Below, one piece after another: positions 43,906 through 55,386 of a stretch of 64,000 bases of DNA. Origin of the DNA: Seison nebaliae. Its lineage: Eukaryota; Rotifera; Pararotatoria; Seisonacea; Seisonidae. The translations under genes were made by a program, and so were the position numbers. The notes beneath the pieces were generated by a model. That model did not search any database and was not told the DNA's origin. It saw only the letters and a program-made list of their open reading frames with translations. Numbering within the stretch: the first letter of the stretch is position 1; each line of letters begins with the position of its first letter. The stretch spans positions 18,245 through 82,244 of the forward strand of contig JALJEE010001190.1 of assembly GCA_023231475.1 (NCBI GenBank), written 5' to 3'.

Positions 43906-46300
43906 ATGATTTCTGAATATGAAAACGGCAAACCATCTGGCGACAGGTTATTGATTTTCTCTTTCTTCTCTTTCACGAGGAACTTGTTGAATTTTTGGGG
44001 TTGTCGATTATTTCTTTTACTTTCGAATTTCATTTATTTCCAAGAAATTTCTCGTCCAAATTTCCATCGTTTTTCTGCGGTTAATTTCCGTTAAATTCTC
44101 TTCCTAACATTGTTCGAACTTTTGTCTTTGGTTCTGTGAATTTTGCTCATGAAAAAAAAAATTAAATTAATTTTATTTCACCTCGAAACATTTCATCGAC
44201 ATCGACAAGTGGAAGTGAACATGTGAAATCTTTTAACATTTTTTCTCTTCATTCTGTTCGTCATTCGCATTCACTCCAGCGGTTCGGAAGTACTAAGAAG
44301 TCGTCGTAGTCGTTCACCAACTACTTGGATGGATAAAGATCCAGCATCTTCAAATCCGCCATCTGATTCGACGTCGTCGAATTTCAGGAATTCGCGTCAT
44401 TCTGCTAGAAATCCGAAGGATTCGGAACTCGGTCTCAAATATTGTTGGGAGAAGACAGTCTCTGTGTTGAATGTCCCATACGAGATTACTTGGAAAGAGT
44501 TGAAAGATCTTTTCAAGGACCAGGGTTATTATTTTTCTTTTTCTTCTATCTCGTTCTGACGACACCGTCGAGCACATTCTGCCCTCTCTTTCTCTCTCAC
44601 CTCCCGGAGAGTGAAGAGATTTGACTCTGAAAATTGTCGAAATTGCAAATCGGTTGAATTTCTGTTGGTGTTCTACTGGAGGAAAGTGATCGGCACAAAT
44701 TAATTGTTTCAGATGAAAATGTTGAATTGGTTTGATGAAGTTGTTCGAAGAAGATGGAAGAGGAATAACAACATGATTTCTGGGAATTTTTGTTGAATAA
44801 TTTTCTTTTTCTCTCATCTCTAGTGGCTGACGTATACTATTGTGAAGTTTTTAATAATTCGGAGGGCAAATCGAGTGGAATTGCGTTAGTTGTTTTGGTC
44901 ATTTTGAAGAGATTGGATGGATATGAATTTTAGTGCTATCGAATTCCGAAAAGAAGATGATGCTAAACGTGCATGTGAATTAATGCATCAATATGAGTTG
45001 CATGGACGTAAACTTGTCGTTAAAAGGGTTTGTTATTTGTTTTCAAGAAAATGTTGTTGTTGTTTTTGTTTATTGTTGTTGCGATGAAATAAGATTATCA
45101 TATTTCTTCAAATTAATCATAATATTTTAAAGAATGAAATGAATAAAATATGGAAATTAATTTTTTTTTATTTTTCCTCAATCATATTTTTAAAGGATGT
45201 TCATGGAAGTATTACCCGAAAGATGAAAGGAAAAGAAAAGAAACGTGAACCTTATATTAGTTCTAGTAGCAATTATCATGTATCATCATCACCTGGATAT
45301 AGTACTACATCGAATATCCCTCCTGGAAATCAAAGTCAGAAATTTGATGTGGATCCAATGCCACAATTGCAAGTGATGTCTGTGGAGGAGATACCAGACA
45401 ATATTCTTCAGAAAATCTCAGTTGAGAATGTTATAACAAATCGAGTATTTGTGGCGAATATTCATTTCGGTGCGAAAGAAAAAGATTTATCTGATTTATT
45501 TCGTATCGCTGGGAAAGTGTTACACGTTCAATTAAATCGACGAAATGATGGTTAATAAATGTTATTTATAATTCAATTAATGAGTAATGTGTTGTAGGAA
45601 AATCGAGAGGAATGGCAATAATTTCATTCTCTCATCCGTTTGAAGCTGCTCGTTCCGTCAGTTTGTTAAACAACCAAATTTATTATACAAGGAAATTGGT
45701 GGTGAAGATTGATACGAAGGATGTGAAAGATCCTCCAAACAAAATTAATTTGCCGAATGGTTTGGAGAATATTGGGGAGGATATTCCGTTGCCATTGCCA
45801 TCAGCATCTAAAGTGGAACCGATTGTTGAGAATTATCATGTGAGATCGATGGAGACTTCCAACAATCCCAATGTCTCCACATGGAAAGATGATCTATATG
45901 GTTTCTTCTAAATGTCTAATAATAATCATACTAAAAATATTTCAGTTGCTAAGAGAGAATTAATTGGAAGGAATGATTCAATGTCTTATAAAAATTCTTA
46001 TCCAGCTCAACAGAAATGTGGACAGATATTTGTGTGTAATGTTAAATAATTTAATTTAAATTTCTCCCAATATTTCTTCCTTTTCAGTTGCCTTTATATG
46101 TTGAGAGTAGTATGTTAAAAGATAAATTCGATCCATATGGAATCATTGATTTCATTGAAATTAAACGAGATAATCATGGACAATCGAAAGGTTGTGCAGT
46201 CCTCCGTTATCAAGCATACGAGTCTGGCATTAATGCAGTGCAGGCACTTAATGGCAATATGTGGGATAATCGTTCAATCGAAGTCAGATTGGATGGTTAA
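43906..46300 (+). CDS. hnRNP M / MYEF2-like RNA-binding protein (three RRMs)
   Basis: Eight exons: 43906-43946, 44280-44524, 44824-44884, 44934-45027, 45196-45550, 45598-45900, 45946-46040, 46088-46300 (468 aa). An Arg/Ser-rich head precedes three RRMs: RRM1 (VSVLNVPYEITWKELKDLF ... NSEGKSSGIAAIEF), RRM2 (NRVFVANIHFGAKEKDLSDL ... GKSRGMAIISF) and RRM3 (GQIFVCNLPLYVESSMLKDK ... GQSKGCAVLRYQ). The spacing and the EGKSxG patterns match hnRNP M and MYEF2 (Drosophila rumpelstiltskin). The Met/Gly-rich linker of vertebrate hnRNP M is missing, making this protein much shorter. The role inferred is nuclear pre-mRNA binding and splicing or mRNA localisation. An in-frame stop upstream of the Met supports the start. 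All seven donors are GTT. Confidence 0.85.
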
Positions 46301-49300
46301 TTATCAGCACAACTGTCAACACAACAGATCAACTTCAATTAGTAATACAATTGTTTCTATAAAAATTATCCCAGTCATCATTTGTCCAATTTCAACTTCA
46401 AATTTAATTCCTATCCACATATACACCTGGAACTCATCATTTTCATTCACTTTCCATACATTATTTAAATGGAGAAAAAAATAAACATTTACTCATATCT
46501 CAAATGATCATATTTTTCTTCCATATTTTTTATAAAATTTCATGATTAAATTAATCTAATCTCAATTCACTCATGATAAATTAGTCCACATAATTTTTCT
46601 ACTTTAATTCCATCAACAGAATTGAAATTAAAATAAATTTTAATTAATTATTCTTAATAAAAATGAAATTAATTAGTAAATAAATAATTTATCAAAAAAA
46701 TTAAATCAGCTTAATTATCTTTTAAAGGAAAATAAACGGAAATTCTACTATACTGAACAGTGATGCGTAATCGATGTTTGATAAAGGCAATTTCCTCACA
46801 CCTAATTTAAGACCATTATATTAATTGACCCGTCCACCAAGTACGGTTCGGTATAAAGAACATATCATTTGTAGGATAAGGACGACACGACAATTTTATC
46901 GAAAATCATTTTCGTTTTTCGTCAACAAAATTTTTATGTTTTGGAAATGTCCTTGTTCTCCCCCTTAAATAATTCCCCCACACACACACATCGACATCTA
47001 GCAATGTTATCGACGCTGTAAGTGACATATGTATTAATATTTTATGTGTAGCGATTGTGAGAGACAAGTGACATATAATAGAGATTCTAAGATATTCTGT
47101 ATAATCGGAAAAATATTTATATAGACGAAAATGGTACTTCTTTTTTCGTTGTTGCAATAATACATCTATATCTATCTGCATATAATGATGATGTTGTATC
47201 GCATAAATTCCTATTTGAAAATAATATCGTAAATATCCCCTATATATAGTCGTCATATATTAAAATTAATAAATTCATTATGATTTTGAGGAGTGAGTCA
47301 GTCTTGTACCACTCAAATTATTTATTTCACAACTTTTCTTATTTATGATTTGGAGTCTCTCTGATTTCTTTCTGTTTTCAACATATTTTCGTCATTCGAA
47401 CAACTTCAAATTATTATTGACAGACGATTCTTCGTTATATGTCTCATACTCTTCTATGAGCATACTCACAAAGAAGTAAATGATGAGGTAATTTATTATT
47501 TCGATTCCGTCATATTGAAATCGTGTGTTGATACCAGGATTTTTTAATTAAAAAATTTCTGGTAGATCACTTACGATTGATTTTAAGAGGAAACTGGTTC
47601 GAATATTAATTCAAAATGTTATTGTTATTCCCGTCGCTGTTGTTGTTGTTGATATGAATATGATGATTAGTATTATGATTATTAACGATATATATTCAGT
47701 TTTTTTTCCATGCAATTAATTTCACTTCTCTGTATTTGATGAAAGAAAAACAACATGGTTTTCTTTCGACTCTGCACAATATATCCTCCGATGTACTTAC
47801 TCTATTGAAAAAATTAAATAATAAGTTTGACTTATTAAAATTCCTCTTCGATCATCTCATCTTCTCGACAACAATAATTAGATGAATTATCAATGTTTCT
47901 TTCTTCCATAATACTTCCTTTCTTACCATCGTTCAGAGATCTTCTTATTTCGTTAAAGAAAAAAGAGATGTGTAAGTGAGTTGCTTTGGAACAAAAAAAA
48001 ATTCGACATAATCGTCAATTGATTATTCGATTTATTTCTAATTCTACTTAACAAAACGATTTAATAGTCTTCAGAAATAAAAATTTCTCCTTAATGTTCT
48101 TCGGACCATTCATCAAATGTTACGGAGACTTCTAAAAGAATTAACATTGGATTTTAAAATTTTTTTGTTTGAATCTTGAAAAGAAAGAATTATATTTTTC
48201 CGTTAGAATTTTTATTATTTTTAGGGTTGCCCTCGATCTAATGTCCAGCGACTGTCCATTAGTCAGATAGGTTTTACCATAATACTTTAAAATGTTCTTC
48301 CATTTCATCTTGACATCTCCTTCACTTCTAATGAAATTGAAGATGAGACTAATTATAATGTAGGAATTTTTATGTTGATACGACAAATAATTTGGAGAGT
48401 GACTGATAATGTATATAACAGAATTTATATAGAATAATATAATTTTCGTGCATTATGTCAAAGCTAAGTAATGTTGTGTCAATGAAGTCATGATAATTTT
48501 GTATATCTCGTTACCCATATACATCTCGTCTGTTTCATTATAAAAAGAATGGAGTGGAATATTCGTAGAGAAGAGGGTATAATATGTTCGAGGAAAGAAT
48601 CGCGAATAGATGCAGAATTTTCATCATCTTCCATTTAATATTTATAAGCACTAGTTATTGCGTCATTTGACGGAATGCACAGTAATATATTCTCTATCCA
48701 ATAATTTTAATAAATCTTTTCACCTACTACTTCCACCTCAACACTTCCACCATTACCGAAACATAAAGAAATTTGTATAGTTTCATCAAATAATCCTGTT
48801 GACAAGGTGCGAATGTAGAGTAACTATGGGAAGAGTGTCGCTAAACGTTACACATAGATCTATGTAGGTTAATTCATATGTATAAGAATGGATGAGATAT
48901 TCGGGTTATATGAGAAACAGAAAAGATTATTTAAGTATCTTGTACAATTTTCCTTCGTTATGTTCTTTCACATAACATCGTAGCTCAATCTCAATACGTT
49001 GATCTTCCGCCCATTGGATAAGTGCACCTAAAATTTTTATTATTCTCTTTATTTCAATTGGCATTACCATTATAGTCCGATTACTAATATAAATAATAAT
49101 TCATTTCTACCAACAATTATTCCCATAATTATTATCATTAATATTTCTTTTCTGGGTGTCGCTTATTTGGCATTCTTCTACCGTCAACCCTTAAATGAAT
49201 AGAAGCAGAAATAAAATAACGAACAAAATTAAATCTTTGAGAATTATGTTAAATAAATTGAAATAATTTTACTTTTATTTCCTCCTGTCATAGAATACGT

Positions 49301-49433
49301 ACGAGTGATAAGGAAACGAAACGTACTTCGAATGGTCTAAGGTAGAAGAAGCATTTTGTGAATTGGAAAAGAAACCTGTTTTCCCTATCTCTCACTTCAA
49401 CAGAAATTTCCTTTATGAAATTAAGAAGGTAAC
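46301..49433. other. Intergenic stretch upstream of synaptotagmin 1
   Basis: About 3.1 kb is AT-rich without a recognised gene. The hnRNP M-like 3' end has AATAAA near 46479. A minus-strand frame at 46906-47256 shows no family motif. Regulatory DNA or a 5'-UTR exon of the neuronal synaptotagmin gene may lie here, but none could be defined. Confidence 0.4.
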
Positions 49434-51934
49434 ATGAGTTCTTTAATAAAAACGAAATCTTCTTCAACTAACAGTACAGCAAAGAGTAATAATTTGAAGA
49501 AAGATGAAAAATTACAAGATGATGCTAATATTCGATCAAATAAGTTAGAGGGAAATTCAACCAAAATTAACATGATAAGACCCCCACCTAATTATTTGAA
49601 TAATAACGGCAATCCATATCTTTATCAGAATAATGGTAGAATGAACAAGCCGTACAACTATCCTCCAAATCGACGACCACCAAACTACAACTGGCGAGTC
49701 GGTCCTTTGCCGCCAAACCGCCGTCAACCATATTATCAGAAAATGGGTCCCATTCCCCAATATAATCGACAACCGCCTATCAATCCTGTTCAAACTCTAG
49801 CACCATCTCCACAGTCACTCCTCCAAAATACTATGTCAGCAGTTGCGGCTGTTGCTGGAACGACAGTAGTACCAATGGCGGCAGTGGCCACAGGTACACG
49901 ACCACCAGATAAAATGACTGCTTCAGTTGATGCGATGAAAAAATTGATGAAGAGATTGCCAAGTTCATTTCTTTTCTCTTCTGTCTCTTTCATTTTCTTC
50001 CTGTTTAGTTCCTATATGGGCGACGATACTGATTGCGATTGTCACTCTATTGATTTCGTTGTGTTGTACGTACATTCTCATAAAGAAGTTCTGCAAGAAA
50101 CTCTTTAAGAAGAAAGACGGCAAAGGCAAAGGTGCAGTGGATTTAAAAAGTGTTATTTCGTTAGGAAATGCTTATAAGGAGAAAGTTAGTACTCATTTTT
50201 TCAATAAACATGGAACGTTTGTGGAAAACTATGTAATTTTGTTTCATTTACATCTTTACCCCTTTTAAGTTATTGACGATGGTGTGTAACCAATTTTTCC
50301 CATCCTCTGCTAACCATTAGCCATATGTAGTTACCATCTAACTAGCTATTTCTTTCGAAAATATACGCTAGTAAAATTCGGTTTTATAAAAATATCTAAA
50401 AATTAAATAGCTTTAGCTTTTTATGACCTAAAAAAACGCTTCAATTATTTGGAAGATCAATTGAAATTAAAACATTTCGTTTTTAAGGTTGGCCAAGATA
50501 CCGAAGCGTTAACTGAGAATATGGAGGAAGGTGAAGGTGATGGTGAATCAAAGAAATCGGAAGTCAATCTTGGAAAATTACAATATTCAATAGATTATGA
50601 ATTTCAAAAACAGGAAGTTCATTTTTAATTCAAAATCTATGAAAATCTAAATTCTATGAAAATTCAGTTAACTGTAGGCGTTAAACAGGCAACCGATTTA
50701 CCAGGTATGGATATGTCGGGTACTTCAGATCCATATGTCAAAGTTTATTTATTGCCGGAAAAAAAGAAGAAATATGAGACAAAAGTACATCGCAAAACAC
50801 TCAATCCAGTTTTCAATGAGACATTCGTATTCAAAGTTTAAAATTTTTAAATGATTACTCGTTTAAACTTCCTTCTTTAGAATTTACCGTTTGCTGATGT
50901 TGGTGCGAAGACTTTATGTTTTGCTGTGTATGATTTTGATCGATTCTCTCGTCACGATCAAATTGGAGAAGTGCAAATTCCGTTATCGTCGATCGATTTG
51001 GGAGCGACAGTGGAAGAATGGAAAGATCTTGATCCACCAGGTGACAAAGAGAATGAAAATAAACTTGGGGACATTTGTTTTTCTTTACGATATGTGCCAA
51101 CAGCTGGCAAATTGACAATTGTCATATTGGAAGCAAAGAATCTGAAGAAAATGGATGTTGGAGGCTTATCAGGTTATTTTTCTTCACAGTTTCACAAAGC
51201 GACATATTTGTTAACTGTCTACGAATATTAAAAAATTTTTAAATATTCACTTAATTGTCTATCCGTTTAACTTAACTTCATTTAAATAAAAATAGCGGCA
51301 GGTATTTTATATAATATTGTTACTTTATCGAGCTATATATCAAGCTGTACTAGGAGAACAATAGGGTTCTTAAAATTTACCATATTTTTTCATCAATGAA
51401 CGAACTTTATATATATTCGGCTTTCCAATAAATTTATATAAAACATCAGTAACTTATTACCATTAATATTATAGTGATATTTTATCTTTTTGCTTCATTT
51501 AAACTCATTTTTTTGCTTCAATAAAATTTTTTTTCGTTCGTTATCTAATTTTATTAATTTTAACAGATCCTTATGTGAAATTATCGTTAATGATGAATGG
51601 TAAACGTATCAAGAAAAAGAAGACAAGTATTAAGAAATGTACGTTGAATCCATATTATAATGAATCGTTCACATTCGAAGTTCCATTCGAACAAATTCAA
51701 GTTCATTCCTTTAACAAATGACATTTTACCAAATTTCTCCCTTTGTAGAAAGTAAGTTGTGCAGTCACAGTTGTTGATTATGATCGTATTGGGACATCCG
51801 AACCGATTGGACGTGCTATACTCGGTTGCAATGCAAATGGAAGTGAACTGAGACATTGGAGCGATATGTTGGCGTCTCCTCGTCGACCAATTGCTCAATG
51901 GCACACATTGAAAGATCCGGAAGAAAACAAATAA
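49434..51934 (+). CDS. Syt1: Synaptotagmin 1
   Basis: Seven exons: 49434-49962, 50009-50184, 50488-50616, 50668-50835, 50881-51172, 51567-51700, 51749-51934 (537 aa). A 176-residue lumenal part is rich in Asn, Pro and Tyr with two N-glycosylation sequons (NST). A transmembrane helix ([20 protein letters not shown]) and Cys/Lys-rich juxtamembrane stretch follow, then C2A ([13 protein letters not shown] ... [13 protein letters not shown] ... [11 protein letters not shown]) and C2B ([17 protein letters not shown] ... [15 protein letters not shown] ... [14 protein letters not shown] ... [20 protein letters not shown]). Calcium-binding Asp positions are kept; the last C2B ligand is Glu (SEP), as I recall for insect Syt1. 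It is the calcium sensor for fast vesicle fusion. The lumenal part is longer than usual. The 394-bp intron inside C2B is the largest in this gene. Confidence 0.95.
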
Positions 51935-52856
51935 TCATTTTAATCACAAATATCATAGTTCAAACAATTTTAATTAAGGAAGAAATATTATCAGAAATTT
52001 GTCTATTTTTATCATTTCCTGATCGTTCTTCATGTTGTTTATTTCATATCATTCTAGTCATCATATGGAACTCATCATAATTCTTATCTGGTGTAATTGT
52101 GAAACAGTTTAATCAAAAAAAAAAACAATTAAAAATTTCTTGAAATTATTCCAACCAAAAATCTGTCTTTGAAAGTTTAGAAACTTTTCTTTTTTCTTGT
52201 CTGTGAAATCTTCATTCTCCAATTTCTCATCAAACATATCTTCATCTAAAACCAAAAGAATATATCCCTTATAACTAATTCCTTTTATCCAATAATTTTC
52301 CTGCTTTTTTCTCAATCATAAAACCCGAAAAAAATTGTCATTAAAACAAGTCGTTAAAATATTTTTGTGTTCGATCACCAAAAATATACAAGAATATCAT
52401 TCTTTCTTTCTTTTTCAAGTCTCAAAATATTTCCGTTTTCAAAAATTTTCCTTTTCATTCTTTCCATCTTAATTAAAATTATTTATTAATTAACAATTTC
52501 AAATAACAGATTTTGTGAAATTAAAAAAACAATTTTATAAACTAAATTAATATGATATCAGATAGCCTTAAATTTTTATCATTCTTACAAGAATAATTAG
52601 AATAAGTTTATATAAAAGATAATGAAATTTGGAAATTGACAAAAAACAATTTATTTAATTTTCATCTGAAAACTAAAATAATTTTAAAATAAAGATTCGC
52701 AGAGAATTAAAGAAAAAAAATTAACAAATTTTTTCAAGAAGAAATGGAATAAATTTAATTTATTAGAAGGAATCAATTGTCAATAATTTGGATCCAGTGG
52801 AGGGAACTATAAAATTTTCTTGGATAACATTCTCAAAAAATTCAATATCGTTTTAT
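51935..52856. other. Convergent 3' region, Syt1 / TMEM258
   Basis: About 920 bp of very AT-rich DNA should hold the 3' UTRs of both genes. A minus-strand open frame at 52109-52315 has no ATG at its start and no recognised family. Confidence 0.4.
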
Positions 52857-53108
52857 TTAGATTCCCAGTCCAACCCACAACATCAATACAACAGCACCTA
52901 ACCCTAAGAATATTGAACCGAATGTGGCTATGAGTATTTCTTTTTTGATATCACGGTTGTATTTGTTAGAGGAGACTTCATAAATGAAGAACCATGCGAT
53001 GAAATACAGACCGATCGTCGATAATAGTCCGGTTAATTGCGGATAAATAACTGGTGATATTGGGCCGACGTATCGTTTGAAATCGTGTAATTCAATAAAC
53101 TTTTCCAT
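52857..53108 (-). CDS. TMEM258: TMEM258 (oligosaccharyltransferase complex subunit)
   Basis: This 83-aa protein is close to human TMEM258 (79 aa): [20 protein letters not shown] matches [41 protein letters not shown] matches [20 protein letters not shown], and it ends MLWVGLGI against LLWVGIYV. It has two transmembrane helices. TMEM258 belongs to the ER oligosaccharyltransferase that N-glycosylates proteins. I chose the internal Met at 53108 because the reading frame further upstream follows an acceptor-like CCAG at 53137-53140 and does not resemble the family; a 5'-UTR intron is likely. Confidence 0.9.
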   Translation of the reverse strand: [83 protein letters not shown]

Positions 53109-53541
53109 TATCTTAAGAGATTGTTCAGGTGCGACACTGGAATGATACGTGGAAAATGTCGAGAAAATGGGAAATTGTAAAATTTTAATTGACAAAAATT
53201 AGTCATAGTTATATTCAAATTTAATATGCTCCAAAATTGAAGCTTTCTTCCATAAGTTAAATTAAAAAACAAAGCAGATTATATAAACTTTATTATTTTT
53301 AGAAACAGGTATTTTTAAAGCTCAATTTTTAAAGTAGTAAAATTCCTTAAGGTGTTTTTCCGATTGATTCTGAACTAAAACAGTTAGATTGTTATCCATG
53401 TGTTGCTGCTTCAGAAAAAGCACGTTCTTAGTCTCTTGTCTGGTTCCTCTACAATTTTATTTGTAAGTTCTTTATAACTTTTTCAAAATATTTTATTCTG
53501 AATCTTTAGTATATTAGAATAGAAAGATTTGGAATTTAGTC
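53109..53541. promoter_or_regulatory. Divergent intergenic region, TMEM258 / phosphate carrier
   Basis: About 430 bp separates two starts facing away from each other and must contain both promoters and the presumed TMEM258 5'-UTR intron. No individual element was recognised. Confidence 0.4.
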
Positions 53542-55109
53542 ATGGGTATTATTAGCGAAATATCTTCCTCTTCTTTCAATAATCCATTCATCGCAAATTG
53601 CGAATCTAATGTTTCATCATCCTCTTCTTATCGATCATTATACGCCGCTGCCGCAACCAAGAAAAGTTTCTTTTACTTTTTATATGATATCTTTTTATTA
53701 ATTTCTCTTTAGGTGACATTGTTTTCGGTTCTCCGAAATATTACGCATTATGTGGAGTCGGTGGTGTATTAAGTTGTGGTTTGACCCATACTGGTGTGGT
53801 TCCACTGGATATGGTGAAATGTCGTTTACAAACAAATATCGCTAAATATAAGAATATAACCAATGGATTTAAAATCACGGTTGCGTTAGTTGTTTTCTTC
53901 CTTTTTAATTGTCCATTAAACAAAATATGATGACAATTTCTGATACATCTGATAATTCTGATGAATCAATGTATCGAGTCATAGTTACTCTGATCAATTT
54001 TGTAACACGAATTTTTTTCATATTGAAATTCATCATACTTCAACTAATTCTGATTTTAGAGAGGAAGGTCTCCGCGGCTTGTCACTTGGTTGGGCACCAA
54101 CAATGATCGGTTATTCGATACAAGGACTTGGTAAATTCGGATTCTATGAAATATTCAAGAACGTCTATTCTTCGATGCTTGGAGAAGTTAATTATTTTGC
54201 ATTTAAATTTTTATAATCAAATTGTTTTAGGAAAAATCATATTTATGGAGAACATCACTCTATTTGGCAGCGTCAGCTTCAGCTGAATTTTTCGCTGATA
54301 TCGGTTTAGCTCCATTCGAAGCTGTGAAAGTTCGTATGCAAACACAACCCGGATTTGCCAGGACGTTGAGAGAAGCTTGGCCAAAAGTATACAAATCAGA
54401 AGGATTAGGAGGGTTAGAAATTTTCTTTCATTAATTTACACCAACCACGAGTTCATGAATGATGATCCATATAATTTTATCCAGTTATCCCTGTCTGAAA
54501 GGTAAAAATTAATTAGGTTGAGAAAAAATTATACTGAAATGAACAAAAAAAATTGTTGAAATAAAAAAATAATTTTTGTGAATTTGTTCTAAAATTAATT
54601 GTATATTTTTATCGTTTTGAAGATTCTACAAAGGTATTTATCCGTTGTGGATGAGACAAATTCCATATACAATGATGAAATTCGCCTGTTTCGAACGAAC
54701 AGTTGAAGCCATATATAAATATGTTGTACCGAAACCACGAAATGAATGTTCGAAATCAGAACAATTAGTTGTTACGTTTTCTGCTGGATATATTGGTTTA
54801 AATTTGTTTGAAGAATTTCTTTTAATTTCTTTTTATTAATTTTCAGCTGGTATATTTTGTGCTGTGGTATCACATCCTGCTGATACTGTTGTCTCCAAAT
54901 TGAATCAAGATAAAGGATCGACAGCATTAGGGGCAGCTAGAAAATTAGGATGGAATGGAATGTGGAAAGGATTAGGATTACGTATTATTATGATTGGTAC
55001 ATTGACAGCTCTCCAATGGTTCATTTACGATTCATTTAAAGTGGCAACTGGAATGCCTCGTCCACCACCACCTCAAATGCCGAAAGGTTTGAAAGAGAAG
55101 AGCGAATAA
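53542..55109 (+). CDS. SLC25A3: Mitochondrial phosphate carrier (SLC25A3)
   Basis: Six exons: 53542-53665, 53713-53884, 54060-54186, 54231-54412, 54623-54795, 54847-55109 (346 aa, family about 360). After a Ser-rich presequence come three carrier repeats, each with its signature: PLDMVKCRLQTN, PFEAVKVRMQTQ and HPADTVVSKLNQ; the last is typical of phosphate carriers. Other hallmarks are YYALCGVGGVLSCGLTHTGV and GLSLGWAPTMIGYSIQGLGK. The carrier imports phosphate with a proton into the matrix for ATP synthesis. All five donors are GTT. A canonical AATAAA lies near 55289. Confidence 0.95.
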
Positions 55110-55386
55110 GAAAATTGTGGGAATTTCTTGTAAAATTTTGAATTGTAGTTCAGTTCATGTCATTTTTCTTTCAAATCAAATAGAAAGAAATTATTTGTTG
55201 TTATCCACTTTCTTCATTCGATTTCTCATCATTTTAAATTATTTGTTAGAGAAATCTACTTTGAAAAAATTGATTTCTAATTATTTATTAAATAAAATGT
55301 ATTTTTGCTATTCGTTTTCAACATAGAATATTTTAGAAGAATTTTTCTATAAAAAATTTAGTTTCAGATCAGTTTAAGGAAATCGA

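Noticed and set aside
46906-47256. 116-codon minus-strand frame in the hnRNP M-like / Syt1 gap
   Set aside because: It has no domain or homology, and includes simple CA/TA repeats.
47586-47600. Second tRNA-like T-loop (GGTTCGAAT)
   Set aside because: The flanks do not form a T-stem and no cloverleaf fits.
52109-52315. 68-codon minus-strand frame between Syt1 and TMEM258
   Set aside because: It begins with TTG after an in-frame stop, is mostly Lys/Phe/Asp, and matches no family.
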